Positions 40,877 through 50,058 of a DNA stretch of 64,000 nucleotides are shown piece after piece. This stretch comes from RYN-230 sp963723595 (lineage in GTDB: Bacteria; Actinomycetota; Actinomycetes; Streptosporangiales; Streptosporangiaceae): contig CAVRRQ010000010.1 in assembly GCA_963723595.1 (NCBI GenBank), forward strand, positions 186,001-250,000, given 5' to 3'. Position numbers and translations under genes: made by a program. Position 1 is the stretch's first letter. Each line of letters begins with the position of its first letter. Under the pieces are notes generated by a model. The model was not told the DNA's origin. It saw nothing but the letters and a program-made list of their open reading frames with translations, and ran no database searches.

Positions 40877-42937
40877 TCAGCGCAGGAACGCGGCGGCCAC
40901 GCCCGCGTCCACCGGGATGTGCAGCCCGGTAGTCAGGGCCAGGTCACCGGCGGTCAGCGCGACCACCGCGGCGGCCACGTGCTCGGGCAGCACCTCCCGC
41001 TTGAGCAGCGTCCGCTGCGCGTAGAACGCGCCGAGTTCCTCCTCGGGCACCCCGTACACCGCGGCCCGCTGGGCGCCCCACCCGCCGGCGAAGATGCCGG
41101 AGCCGCGGACCACCCCGTCCGGGTTGATCCCGTTCACCCGGATCCCGGACCCGCCCAGCTCCGCCGCGAGCAGCCGGACCTGGTGCTCCTGGTCGGCCTT
41201 GGCCGCGCCGTAGGCCACATTGTTCGGCCCGGCGAACACCGCGTTCTTGCTGCAGATGTAGATGATGTCGCCGCCCATGCCCTGAGCCTGCATGGTCCGC
41301 GCCGCCTCCCGGGCGACCAGGAACGAGCCCCGGGCCATGACGTCGTGCTGGATGTCCCAGTCGTCCAGGCTGGTCTCCAGGAGCGGCCGGGAGATGGACA
41401 GCCCGGCGTTGCTGACCACCAGGTCTACCCCGCCGAAGGCCAGCGCCGCCTCCAGGTAGGCCCCGGCCACACTGGCCTCGTCGGTAACGTCGGAGGTGAC
41501 CGCGACCGCCACGTCACCAGGGTGGGGATAACCGGCGCCGAGGGACTCGGCGACCTTCTGCGCGGCCGCCCTGTCCCGGTCGGTCACCACCACGCAGGCA
41601 CCCTCGGCGGCCAGCCGCTCCGCGATGGCCCGGCCGATGCCGGAGCCGCCCCCGGTGACCAGGGCCACGCGGGTGGCCAGCGGCCTGGGTTTGGGCCGCC
41701 GCCGCAGCTTGGCCTCTTCCAGGGCCCAGTACTCGATGCGGAACTTCTCGCGTTCCGGGATGGGGGAGTAGGACGACACCGCCTCGGCGCCGCGCATCAC
41801 GTTGATCGCGTTGACGTAGAACTCGCCCGCCACCCGCGCGGTCTGCTTGTCGGCCCCGAAACTGAACATGCCCACCCCGGGGACCAGGACGATCGCGGGG
41901 TCGGCACCGCGCATCGGCGGCGTGTCCGCGTCCGCGTGCCGGTCGTAGTACGCGAGGTAATCCTTCCGGTAGGCGACGTGCAGCTCGACGAGCCGGGCCG
42001 TCACCTCGTCCAGCGGCGCCGACGGCGGCAGGTCCACCACCATCGGGCGGACCTTGGTGCGCAGGAAATGATCCGGGCAGGATGTGCCGAGCGCGGCCAG
42101 CGCAGGATGCTTCTGGCGGGCGGTGAAGTCCAGCACGGCCGGGCTGTCGGTGAAGTGCCCGACCTGCGGCCGGTCGGTCGAGGCCAGGCCGCGCAGGACC
42201 GGGGCCAGCGCCGCGGCCCGGGCCCGCCGCTCCGCCTCGGGCAGCGGCTCGTAGCCGGGGATCACCGGCCCGAACGGCTCCGCTTTGCCATGCTCGTCCA
42301 GATAGCTCTGGGCGGCGGCGATGATGGCGAGCGAGTTGGCCTCGCACTCCTCACTGGTCGCGCCCCAGGCCGTGATCCCGTGCCCGCCCAATATCACGCC
42401 GATCGCCTCCGGGTGCCCGGCGGTCACCGCGGCGATGTCCAGGCCGAGCTGGAACCCGGGCCGCCGCCACGGCACCCACCGCACCCGGTCCCCGAAACAG
42501 GCCCGGGTCAGTTCCTCGCCGTCCGCCGCGGTGGCGAACGCGATCCCCGAGTCCGGGTGCAGATGATCTACGTGCTTCGCGTCCACCAGCCCGTGCATGG
42601 CCGTGTCGATCGACGGCGCGGCACCGCCTTTGCCGTGCAGGCAGAAGTCGAACGCCGCGACCATCTCGTCCTCGCGCTCGACTCCGGGGTACACCCCGGT
42701 CAGCGCGCGCAGCCGGTCCAGCCGCAGTACGGCCAGCCCGCCGGAGGTCAGCGTGCCCAGGTCCCCGCCGGACCCCTTGACCCACATCAGCCCGGCCGGC
42801 TCGCCGGTCACCGGGTCCGTGACGTCGCCCTTGGCCGAGGTGTTGCCGCCCGCGTAGTTGGTGTTGCGGGGATCCGACCCGAGCCGGTTACTGCGCTGCA
42901 GCAGCTCGGTGACTTCGGGCGGTACCTGCGCGGCCAT
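40877..42937 (-). CDS. Bifunctional rhamnulose-1-phosphate aldolase / L-lactaldehyde dehydrogenase (RhaEW type)
   Basis: A 686-residue fusion. Residues 1-410 are a class II aldolase domain (NTNYAGGNTSAKGD, LMWVKGSGGDLGTL, KHVDHLHPDSGIAFATA with metal-binding His residues, VILGGHGITAWG). Residues 425-686 are an SDR (VALVTGGGSGIGRAIAERL; catalytic NNVAYGAAKADQ, YxxxK). The aldolase half makes dihydroxyacetone phosphate and L-lactaldehyde, and the SDR half oxidises the lactaldehyde to L-lactate. ATG 42937 is seven nt after AAGGAG. It sits between the isomerase and kinase genes. Confidence 0.92.
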   Translation of the reverse strand: MAAQVPPEVTELLQRSNRLGSDPRNTNYAGGNTSAKGDVTDPVTGEPAGLMWVKGSGGDLGTLTSGGLAVLRLDRLRALTGVYPGVEREDEMVAAFDFCLHGKGGAAPSIDTAMHGLVDAKHVDHLHPDSGIAFATAADGEELTRACFGDRVRWVPWRRPGFQLGLDIAAVTAGHPEAIGVILGGHGITAWGATSEECEANSLAIIAAAQSYLDEHGKAEPFGPVIPGYEPLPEAERRARAAALAPVLRGLASTDRPQVGHFTDSPAVLDFTARQKHPALAALGTSCPDHFLRTKVRPMVVDLPPSAPLDEVTARLVELHVAYRKDYLAYYDRHADADTPPMRGADPAIVLVPGVGMFSFGADKQTARVAGEFYVNAINVMRGAEAVSSYSPIPEREKFRIEYWALEEAKLRRRPKPRPLATRVALVTGGGSGIGRAIAERLAAEGACVVVTDRDRAAAQKVAESLGAGYPHPGDVAVAVTSDVTDEASVAGAYLEAALAFGGVDLVVSNAGLSISRPLLETSLDDWDIQHDVMARGSFLVAREAARTMQAQGMGGDIIYICSKNAVFAGPNNVAYGAAKADQEHQVRLLAAELGGSGIRVNGINPDGVVRGSGIFAGGWGAQRAAVYGVPEEELGAFYAQRTLLKREVLPEHVAAAVVALTAGDLALTTGLHIPVDAGVAAAFLR

Positions 42938-43061
42938 GTCATGACTCCTTCTCGGTAGGAGGTACCCGCGGCGGTTTTCGTTGCGTGCCTGTGAAGTTGC
43001 CCGCCATGCTGCCGCAGAACCGGTGCGCTCACCACGGGCGCCCTGGCCACGGCGGCACAGA

Positions 43062-44228
43062 TCAGCTGCCCCAGCTGGCCGGGGTGCCGCCCACGCGGTC
43101 GGCGATGATCTTGTCGGCGTAACCGGAGCGCTGGTAGGCGGCGATCGGGTCGGGGTCCAGGCCCATGTCCTCCCGGAGCCCGGCCAGCAGCGGCCGGACG
43201 TCGGTGTTGTAGGCGTCCATGAACGCGGCATTGGCGCCGAGGACGTCGCCGGCCTGCTGGGCGGCGGCCAGCGCGCCGGTGTCGATGAGCAGCGCCTTGG
43301 CCGTGGCTTCCTGGACGTTCATCACCGAGCGGATCTGGGCCGGGATCTTGGGCTCGATGTTGTGGCACTGGTCGAGCATGAACGCGATGCCGGCCTGCGG
43401 GCGCAGCGCGTCCGCGGCCACCACCTCGTGCAGGATTCGGAACAGCTGGAACGGGTCGGCGGCCCCGACCATCAGGTCGTCGTCGGCGTAGAAGCGGCTG
43501 TTGAAGTCGAACCCGCCGAGCCGCCCGGCCCGCAGCAGCAGGGCGACGATGAACTCAATGTTCGTGCCGGGTGCGTGGTGCCCGGTGTCCACCACCACCT
43601 CAGCCTGCGGGCCGAGCGTCATGCAGTGCAGCAGCGAGGTGCCCCAGTCGGGCACGTCGGTGCTGTAGAACGACGGCTCGAACAGCTTGTACTCCAGCAG
43701 CATCCGCTGCGCCGGGCCGAGCCGCCGGTAGACCTCGGCCAGGGTCTCGGCCAGGCGGTCCTGGCGGGAGCGGATGTCGTCCTGGCCCGGGTAGTTGGTG
43801 CCGTCGGCGAACCAGAGCTTCAGGTCCCGGGACCCGGTCGCGTCCATGATGCCGACGCACTCGATCAGGTGGGCCACGGCCTTGCGGCGGACCCGGGGGT
43901 CGGGGTTGCAGACGCTGCCCAGCTTGTAGTCGTCGTCCTGGAACACGTTGGCGTTGATCGTGCCGATCGCGACGCCGCCGGCGGCGGCGTGCTCGTTCAG
44001 CGCGGCGTAGTCGTCCACCGTGTCCCACGGGATGTGCAGCGCGACGGAGGGGGCCACCCCGGTGAACTTGTGGACCTGCGCCGCGTCGTCGATCTTCTCC
44101 TGCGGGGTGCGCGGCACGCCCGGCTGGGCGAACACCTTGAACCGGGTCCCGGTGTTCCCGAACGCCCAGGAGGGGAGCTCGATCCGCTGCGCCCTCAGGG
44201 CGGTCTTCACGGCGGTCAGGTCAGGCAT
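43062..44228 (-). CDS. rhaI: L-rhamnose isomerase (RhaI type)
   Basis: A 388-residue TIM-barrel isomerase of the Pseudomonas-type RhaI family rather than the E. coli RhaA type: PSWAFGNTGTRFKVFAQPG, LWFADGTNYPGQDDIRSRQD, LLEYKLFEPSFYSTDVPDWG with a metal-ligand Glu, VVVDTGHHAPGTNIEFIVAL, GGFDFNSRFYADDDL and FMLDQCHNIEPKIP. It converts L-rhamnose to L-rhamnulose with Mn(II). It lies after the mutarotase gene, with a pair of 15-bp repeats in between, and ahead of the aldolase/dehydrogenase. Confidence 0.93.
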   Translation of the reverse strand: MPDLTAVKTALRAQRIELPSWAFGNTGTRFKVFAQPGVPRTPQEKIDDAAQVHKFTGVAPSVALHIPWDTVDDYAALNEHAAAGGVAIGTINANVFQDDDYKLGSVCNPDPRVRRKAVAHLIECVGIMDATGSRDLKLWFADGTNYPGQDDIRSRQDRLAETLAEVYRRLGPAQRMLLEYKLFEPSFYSTDVPDWGTSLLHCMTLGPQAEVVVDTGHHAPGTNIEFIVALLLRAGRLGGFDFNSRFYADDDLMVGAADPFQLFRILHEVVAADALRPQAGIAFMLDQCHNIEPKIPAQIRSVMNVQEATAKALLIDTGALAAAQQAGDVLGANAAFMDAYNTDVRPLLAGLREDMGLDPDPIAAYQRSGYADKIIADRVGGTPASWGS

Positions 44229-44278
44229 CTCAGGTCATCTCCAGGCAGCAGATCTCGTCCAGCACACGGCGCCGGGGC

Positions 44279-44308
44279 GGCCGGGCCACTCCCGGCCGGG
44301 CCACTCCC
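44279..44308. repeat. Two direct copies of a 15-bp unit between rhaM and rhaI
   Basis: GGCCGGGCCACTCCC is present twice without gap, followed by a partial third copy (GGCCGG). It lies in the gap between the mutarotase stop and the isomerase start. Confidence 0.75.
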
Positions 44309-44329
44309 GGCCGGCCCAATCCGATCGGC

Positions 44330-44650
44330 TCACTCCAGGTGAAATATCTCGTCGATCCTCCGGAAACCCTGGTCGGGGTGCTGGCCGCCGAGATCCGCGA
44401 AGTACGGCGCCATGTCCGCCTGCCAGCGCTGGTTGACGTCGGTGTCCGCCATCCGCGCGAGCGCCGCCGCGTAGTCGCCGGTTTCCAGGTAGCCCACCAC
44501 GAGCCCGTCATCGGTCAGGAACAGCGAATAGTTGCTCCAGCCCGCGGCGCGCAGCGCATCCATCATCTCCGGCCACACGTCGGCGTGCCGCCGCCGGTAC
44601 TCCGCCAGCCGGTCGGGCCGGACACGGCCGAGGAAGCAGACACGCTCCAC
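44330..44650 (-). CDS. rhaM: L-rhamnose mutarotase
   Basis: A 106-residue RhaM protein, about the usual 104-residue size: RVCFLGRVRPDRLAEYRRRH, ADVWPEMMDALRAAGWSNYS, LFLTDDGLVVGYLETGDYAA, then WQADMAPYFADL. The conserved His in RRRHADVWPE and the late Trp residues are seen. It interconverts alpha- and beta-L-rhamnose. GTG 44650 is chosen because GGAGG lies seven nt upstream; the frame continues further but through a hairpin region. Confidence 0.9.
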   Translation of the reverse strand: MERVCFLGRVRPDRLAEYRRRHADVWPEMMDALRAAGWSNYSLFLTDDGLVVGYLETGDYAAALARMADTDVNQRWQADMAPYFADLGGQHPDQGFRRIDEIFHLE

Positions 44651-44685
44651 CGGGTTTCCTCCAGGCAGGTCTGGTCTGGCGGCGG

Positions 44686-44735
44686 CGTGATCATGGGATT
44701 GCTGTTGCTCTAGCCCCAGTGATCCCATGATCACG
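44686..44735 (-). terminator. Intercistronic hairpin between the sugar-binding protein and rhaM
   Basis: A perfect 14-bp stem (CGTGATCATGGGAT with ATCCCATGATCACG, 22-nt loop) begins 15 bp after the stop of the ABC substrate-binding gene. Such hairpins commonly stabilise the abundant binding-protein message or partly stop transcription before enzyme genes. Confidence 0.65.
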
Positions 44736-44749
44736 CACGCCGCCGCGGG

Positions 44750-45823
44750 TCAGAAGTTGAAGTTGTTGATGTTGGCCTTGTTGAACACGAACGGCGGGCC
44801 CAGCAGGATGCTGTCGCCCGACCCCACCGTGAACTTGCCGAGCTTGCCCGCGGTGAAGGACTGCCCCGCGGCGTTGGTGATCTTCTTGGAGGCGTAATTG
44901 ACCGCGGCGTACGCGGCCAGGTAGCCGAGGTCGGCCGGGTTCCACAGCTCGAACGCCGGGGCGACGCCGTTGGCCACGTACTTCTTCATCGAGTCTGGCG
45001 TGCCCAGCCCGGTCACGATGACCTTGCCCTTGTACTTGGACGAGGAGACCACCTGGGCGGCGGCCAGGATGCCGACCGTGGTCGGGGAGATGATGCCCTT
45101 GAGGTTCGGGTAGTGCTGCAGCAGGCCCTGGGTCACCTGGGTGGCGGTGGTCGGGTCGTCGTTGCCGTAGACGGTCGAGACCAGCTTCATCTTCGGGTAC
45201 TTCTTCAGCTCCTGCTTCATGTACCCGATCCACTGGTTCTGGTTCGTCGCCGACGCGGCGGCGGACACGATCCCGATCTCGCCGCTGTCGTGGATCTCCT
45301 TGGCCAGCAGGTCCACCTCACTGGTCCCGATCTGGGCGGTGGACGCCTGGTTCACGAACAGGTTCCGGCACGTCGGGGCGTCGGAGTCGTAGGTGACCAC
45401 GGTGATGCCCTTGGCCATGGCGGCCTTCAGGGTCGGGCACAGCGCGGCCGGGTCGGTGGCCGACACGATGAGCGCGTTGGCGCCCTTGGTCACCGCGGCC
45501 TGGATGGCCGGGATCTGGGAGGAGGGCGTGGCCGCCGTCCCGCTGGTCTCGGTCGCGGTCTCGCCCAGCGTCGCCAGCGCGGCCATGGCCCCGCCGGACT
45601 TCACGCTGTCCGCGGTGGTGAAGTAGGGGTTGCCCAGGTTCTTCGGGATGATGAAGACCTTCAGCCCCGTCTTCAGCGCACCCGAGGCCGACCCCGAGCT
45701 GGACGAGGCGGAGGCGGAGGAGCTGCCGGAACCGCTCCCGGACGAGCTGCACGCGGCGAGCGTGGCCGATGCGACCAGGAGCACCGCGGGCGCCCAGATC
45801 GCTCTCTTCGTTGAGCGTCTCAT
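44750..45823 (-). CDS. rhaS: Rhamnose ABC transporter substrate-binding lipoprotein
   Basis: A 357-residue periplasmic-binding-protein-like lipoprotein. The signal peptide ends VASATLAACSSSGSG (lipobox, Cys25), then a Ser/Gly linker. The ligand domain has LKVFIIPKNLGNPYFTTADS, ANALIVSATDPAALCP, TQIGTSEVD-like AQIGTSEVDLLAKEI, PNLKGIISPTTVGILAAAQV and a last WNPADLGYLAAYAAV, matching the RhaS group of sugar-binding proteins. It delivers L-rhamnose to the membrane permeases encoded upstream on the same strand. Confidence 0.9.
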   Translation of the reverse strand: MRRSTKRAIWAPAVLLVASATLAACSSSGSGSGSSSASASSSSGSASGALKTGLKVFIIPKNLGNPYFTTADSVKSGGAMAALATLGETATETSGTAATPSSQIPAIQAAVTKGANALIVSATDPAALCPTLKAAMAKGITVVTYDSDAPTCRNLFVNQASTAQIGTSEVDLLAKEIHDSGEIGIVSAAASATNQNQWIGYMKQELKKYPKMKLVSTVYGNDDPTTATQVTQGLLQHYPNLKGIISPTTVGILAAAQVVSSSKYKGKVIVTGLGTPDSMKKYVANGVAPAFELWNPADLGYLAAYAAVNYASKKITNAAGQSFTAGKLGKFTVGSGDSILLGPPFVFNKANINNFNF

Positions 45824-45947
45824 ATGTGAATCCTTTCAATCGGGGCCGTGCGAGTGGTGGGGACCGTGGGGGATGCGGGCGGGTGACGTGGTGACCGGCC
45901 GCTGGGTGGCCTGTCCGGGCCGGGATGTGGCCCCGGGCCGGGCCTGG

Positions 45948-47036
45948 TCATGTCCCGCCCCCGACCGCGGGAGACTGACGGCCGCTCCGGACGCGGGCCC
46001 ACCGGGGCGGGCCCGCCCGCCAGAGCCGGCCGGCGTTCGGGGCGAACACGCTGACGAGCAGGAGCGCGCCGATCACGATGCCGGTGGCCTCCTGGTTGAA
46101 GTTGGTGAGCAGCAGGGCGTTCTGCAGTCCCGCGAACGCGATCACCGCCAGCACCACGCCGGCCAGCGTGCCCTTGCCACCGAAGATGGACACCCCGCCG
46201 AGCAGCACGATCGCGACCACGTCCAGTTCGAGGCCCAGGCCGTTGTTCTGCACCGCGGTGGACAGGCGGAACGTCCACAGCACCCCGGCCATGGCGCAGA
46301 CCAGGCCGGACACCACGTACAGCATGGTCTTGACCCGCTTGACGCGGATCCCGGCGAACAGCGCGGCCTCCGGGCTGGCCCCCATCGCGTAGATGGACCG
46401 GCCGGTCGCGGTGGCGTGCAGCACGATCCCGAAGATCACTGCCAGCACCACGAAGATCGCGATGTTGTAGGGGATCTGCGTGTGCGGCAGCGGCTGCACC
46501 CCGATGTTGGTGTAGGTCGCGGGGAAGTTGGAGACCGTGTTGGCGCCCAGCAGGATGAGGGCCACCCCGCGGTACAGCGCGAGGGTGCCGATCGTCACCG
46601 CCAGCGAGGGCAGGCCGACCCGGGTGACCAGCAGCCCGTTGATCAGGCCGGCCACGATCCCGAGCAGCGCGACCACCACGAAGATGGCCAGCATCGGCCA
46701 GTGGTGGCTCCACAGGACGCCGAGCAGCGCGCTGGACATGCCCAGGATCGAGGCCACGGACAGGTCGATCTCGCCGCTGATGACGATCAGGGTCATCGGC
46801 AGCGCCATGATCGCGATCTCACCCGAGGTGACGCCAGTGTTGAAGAAGTTGCCGCTGGTCAGGAACTGGGGGGAGGTGACGGCGCCGAAGATGATGATGG
46901 CCACGACGAGGAGGGCGAGGCCGGTTTCCCAGCGCACCGAGCCGCGCGCCGCGGACCGCAGCAGGTCGCCCCGCCCGGCGCCCGGCTGGCCCGGGGCCGG
47001 GGCCGGGGCGGCGGGCGTGTTCAGGTCAGGTTCCAA
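45948..47036 (-). CDS. Rhamnose ABC transporter permease
   Basis: A 362-residue permease of the ribose/rhamnose (CUT2) type with about ten hydrophobic segments: LALLVVAIIIFGAVTSPQFL, IMALPMTLIVISGEIDLSVA with the conserved E/D-LSV loop, LGIVAGLINGLLVTRVGLPS, and a closing NALLLTNFNQEATGIVIGAL. It forms half of the membrane channel with the permease part of the neighbouring fused protein. The start overlaps the previous gene's end by 11 nt, so translation is coupled. The C-terminal tail is Arg/Pro-rich. Confidence 0.9.
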   Translation of the reverse strand: MEPDLNTPAAPAPAPGQPGAGRGDLLRSAARGSVRWETGLALLVVAIIIFGAVTSPQFLTSGNFFNTGVTSGEIAIMALPMTLIVISGEIDLSVASILGMSSALLGVLWSHHWPMLAIFVVVALLGIVAGLINGLLVTRVGLPSLAVTIGTLALYRGVALILLGANTVSNFPATYTNIGVQPLPHTQIPYNIAIFVVLAVIFGIVLHATATGRSIYAMGASPEAALFAGIRVKRVKTMLYVVSGLVCAMAGVLWTFRLSTAVQNNGLGLELDVVAIVLLGGVSIFGGKGTLAGVVLAVIAFAGLQNALLLTNFNQEATGIVIGALLLVSVFAPNAGRLWRAGPPRWARVRSGRQSPAVGGGT

Positions 47037-49800
47037 CGCCGGGGCTCCTTCGCCGCAGTGCGATCATGAGGCGCACAGAGATGATCCGGTCGAGCGTGAT
47101 CGCCAGCAGGAGCAGGAAGCCAGAGATGGCCTCGAGCCACAGCTGCGGGAATCCCAGGACGTTCAGCGCGGAGTTGATGCTGGACAGCAGCAGCGCGCCG
47201 ACCGCCGCTCCCACCGCGCTCCCGCTCCCGCCGAAGATGGCCACGCCGCCCACCACCACCGCGGAGATAACGGTCAGTTCGTAGCCGGTCCCCGCGGTCG
47301 AGTCGATCGTCTGGTACTGCGCGGCCCAGAGCACGCCCGCCACCCCGGCGATCGCCCCGCTGAGCGTGAACGCGGTGAAGATCCGCTTGCCGACCGGGAT
47401 GGCGGCCAGCCGGGCCGCCTCGGGGTTCGAGCCGATCGCGTACAGCTCGCGGCCGGACCGGAACGCGCGCAGGTAGTACGCGCCGATCCCGATCACCACG
47501 GCGATCGCGATGGCCAGGTAGGGGATGCCCGCCACGGTGGCGCGGGGGATGTTGGTGAAGGAATTCGGCAGGGTCTGGGCGGTCACCTCGTTGCCGCCCA
47601 CGATGAGGATGTCGATGCCCCGGATGATGTACAGCGTGGCCAGCGTGACCACCAGGCTGGGCACCCGGCCGACCGCGACCATCAGGCCGTTGGCCATCCC
47701 GCAGGCCAGCCCGATGCCCAGGCCGATGAGGAAGACCAGGGGGATCGGGATGCCGTGGTGGTGGCCGAACATCGAGGCCGACACGTAGGCCGACAGGCCC
47801 AGGATCGAGCCGATCGAGAGGTCCACGTTCCGGCTGACCACCACCATGGTCTCGCCCAGCGCGAGCAGCGCGTAGACCGTCGTGTTGATGAGCAGGAACT
47901 GGAGGTTCTGCTGGTTCAGGAACGATGGCTCAATGCTGGTGGTGATGGCCACGAACACCAGCAGCACGGCGATGATGCCGGACTCCCGGACCCGGAACAC
48001 CCGCTCGGTGAGCCTGCGCGAGCCACTCCCGGGCGGGGCGCCGGCGGGCTCCCGGCGCTCGGTCACGGTGGGGGTCATGAGCGCCTCCTGCAGCTGGCCC
48101 GTCGCGGCGGCCATGATCTTCTCCTCCGAGGCGTCCTCATGCCCGAACTCCGCGGTCAGCCGGCCCTCGCGCATGACCAAGACCCGGTCCCCGATGTGCA
48201 GCACCTCGGGGAGCTCCGAGGAGATCATCAAGATGGCGACGCCGTCGCGGGCCAGCCGCACCAGCAGCCGATGCACCTCCGCCTTGGTGGCGATATCGAT
48301 GCCGCGGGTCGGCTCGTCCACGATCAGCAGCGCGGGCTGGCGGCCCAGCCACTTGGCCAGGACGACCTTCTGCTGGTTGCCGCCGGACAGCCGGGACACC
48401 GGATCGATGAGGCGCCCGTACTTGAGGTTGAGCCGGACCGCCCAGTCGGCCGCGAACGCCCGCTCGGCCGCCGACCGGACCAGGCCGCCCTTGCGGAGCC
48501 GGGCGAGCGACGCCAGCGCCACGTTCTGCTGGACCGACATGTCCATGACCAGGCCCTGCTGCCGCCGGTCCTCGGGAACGAACCCGATGCCCGCGGCCAT
48601 CGCACCGGTCGGTGAGGCCCGCCGCAGCCCGCGGCCGCGCATCACCACCCGGCCCGCGTCGTAGCGGTCGATGCCGAACACGGCCCGGGCCACCTCGCTG
48701 CGGCCCGACCCGACCAGCCCGGCCAGGGCGACGATCTCGCCGGCCCGGACGTCCAGTGAGATGTCGGTGAACACGCCTTCCCTGGTCAGGTGCTCCACGT
48801 GGAGCACGACCTCACCAGCCACGCCGCGCTCCCCGGCCGCCCGCTCCACCATCTGCCTGCCGACCATGGCCCGGACCAGGTCGTCCGCGGTCAGCCCGGC
48901 CAGTTCGCTGGTCAGCACGTGCCGGCCGTCACGCATGACCGTGACCCGCTGGCAGATCTCGAACACCTCCTCCAGGCGGTGCGAGATGAACAGGACGGCC
49001 GAGCCACCGGACCGGAGCGTCCGGACCACGTCGAACAGCCGGGCCACCTCCGTGGCGGACAGGGCCGCGGTGGGCTCGTCCATCACGATGACCCGGGCGT
49101 CCAGCGACAGGGCCTTGGCGATCTCGACGATCTGCTGGTCCGCGATGGACAGCCCGCGGCTGATGCGGCCCGGGTCGAGCCTGACCCCCAGCCGGGAGAA
49201 CAGGGCGGCCGAGTCCGCGTGCATCCGGCGCCGGTCGATCCGCCGCCCGGCGAGCAGCGGCTGGCGGCCCATGAAGATGTTCTCCGCGACGCTCAGGTCG
49301 GGGAAGAGGGTGGGCTCCTGGTAGATGACCGCGATCCCGGCGTTCTGGGCGTCGGCCGGGTTGTGCAGGCTGACCGGCGTCCCGTCGATCAGCAGCTCGC
49401 CCGAATCCGGCTGGTACACCCCGGCCAGGATCTTCACCATGGTGGACTTGCCGGCGCCGTTCTCGCCCAGCAGGGCGTGCGCTTCGCCGGCGTACAGGTC
49501 GATGGTGCCGTCGGTGACCGCGCGCACCGCGCCGAACGATTTGGTAGCGCTGTGCAGGGCCAGGACGGGGACGGCCCCGGGGGCCGCAGGGCCCTCGTCA
49601 GCGCCCTCAGGGACGTCAGCGGCCTCAGGCACGTCAGCGGGTTCACGCGCCTCAGCAGCGGCCTCAGGTCCCTCAGCGGCCTCAGGCACTTCAATGGCCT
49701 CAGGGACACCAGGGACCCCGGAGGCCTCAGAGCCCAGGGCCTCCCGCGAGGGGGTCCCGGCAGGGGGCGTTGCGCCGTCGTGGCCGTCGCCAGCTGTCAC
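47026..49800 (-). CDS. Rhamnose ABC transporter ATPase and permease read as one frame
   Basis: A 924-residue frame. Residues 75-575 are a double ATPase: LLGENGAGKSTMVKILAGVY (Walker A), IVMDEPTAALSATE, a degenerate second P-loop GLVGSGRSEVARAVFG, LSGGNQQKVVLAKWL and LIVDEPTRGIDI. Residues 600-924 are a CUT2 permease (GETMVVVSRNVDLSIGSILG). At the junction, ATG 48078 follows AGGAGG by five nt and overlaps a TGA in another frame (ATGA), exactly as if two genes were meant. So either a true fusion or a one-base error upstream of the junction. The first 70 residues are a Pro-Glu-Ala-rich six-residue repeat (VPEAAE, DVPEAA) without fold. Confidence 0.88.
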   Translation of the reverse strand: MTAGDGHDGATPPAGTPSREALGSEASGVPGVPEAIEVPEAAEGPEAAAEAREPADVPEAADVPEGADEGPAAPGAVPVLALHSATKSFGAVRAVTDGTIDLYAGEAHALLGENGAGKSTMVKILAGVYQPDSGELLIDGTPVSLHNPADAQNAGIAVIYQEPTLFPDLSVAENIFMGRQPLLAGRRIDRRRMHADSAALFSRLGVRLDPGRISRGLSIADQQIVEIAKALSLDARVIVMDEPTAALSATEVARLFDVVRTLRSGGSAVLFISHRLEEVFEICQRVTVMRDGRHVLTSELAGLTADDLVRAMVGRQMVERAAGERGVAGEVVLHVEHLTREGVFTDISLDVRAGEIVALAGLVGSGRSEVARAVFGIDRYDAGRVVMRGRGLRRASPTGAMAAGIGFVPEDRRQQGLVMDMSVQQNVALASLARLRKGGLVRSAAERAFAADWAVRLNLKYGRLIDPVSRLSGGNQQKVVLAKWLGRQPALLIVDEPTRGIDIATKAEVHRLLVRLARDGVAILMISSELPEVLHIGDRVLVMREGRLTAEFGHEDASEEKIMAAATGQLQEALMTPTVTERREPAGAPPGSGSRRLTERVFRVRESGIIAVLLVFVAITTSIEPSFLNQQNLQFLLINTTVYALLALGETMVVVSRNVDLSIGSILGLSAYVSASMFGHHHGIPIPLVFLIGLGIGLACGMANGLMVAVGRVPSLVVTLATLYIIRGIDILIVGGNEVTAQTLPNSFTNIPRATVAGIPYLAIAIAVVIGIGAYYLRAFRSGRELYAIGSNPEAARLAAIPVGKRIFTAFTLSGAIAGVAGVLWAAQYQTIDSTAGTGYELTVISAVVVGGVAIFGGSGSAVGAAVGALLLSSINSALNVLGFPQLWLEAISGFLLLLAITLDRIISVRLMIALRRRSPGVGT
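48078..48091 (-). promoter_or_regulatory. Ribosome binding site at an internal start of the fused transporter
   Basis: GCAGGAGG (48084-48091 on the minus strand) is five nt from ATG 48078 (MTPTVTERREP), deep inside the long frame. This is one of the best ribosome sites in the locus and supports separate translation of the permease. Confidence 0.6.
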
Positions 49801-50058
49801 AGCCCGGTCCCCTCTCGTCTCTGGGTGGGGGTCGCCCCGGTCCGGCTGCAGGCCAGCGGGGGGTGCCTGAAGGAGAATGTGCTATAACGTTTCAAAGCAT
49901 GTGAAAGCAGTTTCGAGCGAAGCCACGACCCTGTCAAGAGAGGTCCGCGGCGATGCCCCGAATCGTTACAGACAGGTTTCCCGGCCGCTATTGTCCTGGC
50001 CAAGCCGCTGTTGACGCGTTGCCGCGCTCCGCACGACACTGACCGCACAGGAGGAGCC
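49801..50058. promoter_or_regulatory. Divergent rhamnose promoter region with LacI-type operator
   Basis: The 258 bp between the transporter and the LacI gene hold an inverted repeat TTTCAAAGCATGTGAAA at 49890-49906, about 90 bp before the transporter start, within a stretch that is A+T-rich for this DNA (GCTATAACG). AACGTTTCAAAG resembles half of the TGAAACGTTTCA-type LacI-family site. It is the best candidate for the rhamnose-responsive operator. Confidence 0.6.

Noticed and set aside
39218..42958. Very long open frame opposite the rhamnose genes
   Set aside because: It runs antisense to rhaB and the aldolase fusion, which have full catalytic motifs. High G+C content leaves opposite frames open; its translation is low-complexity Gly/Arg/Pro/Gln-rich sequence.
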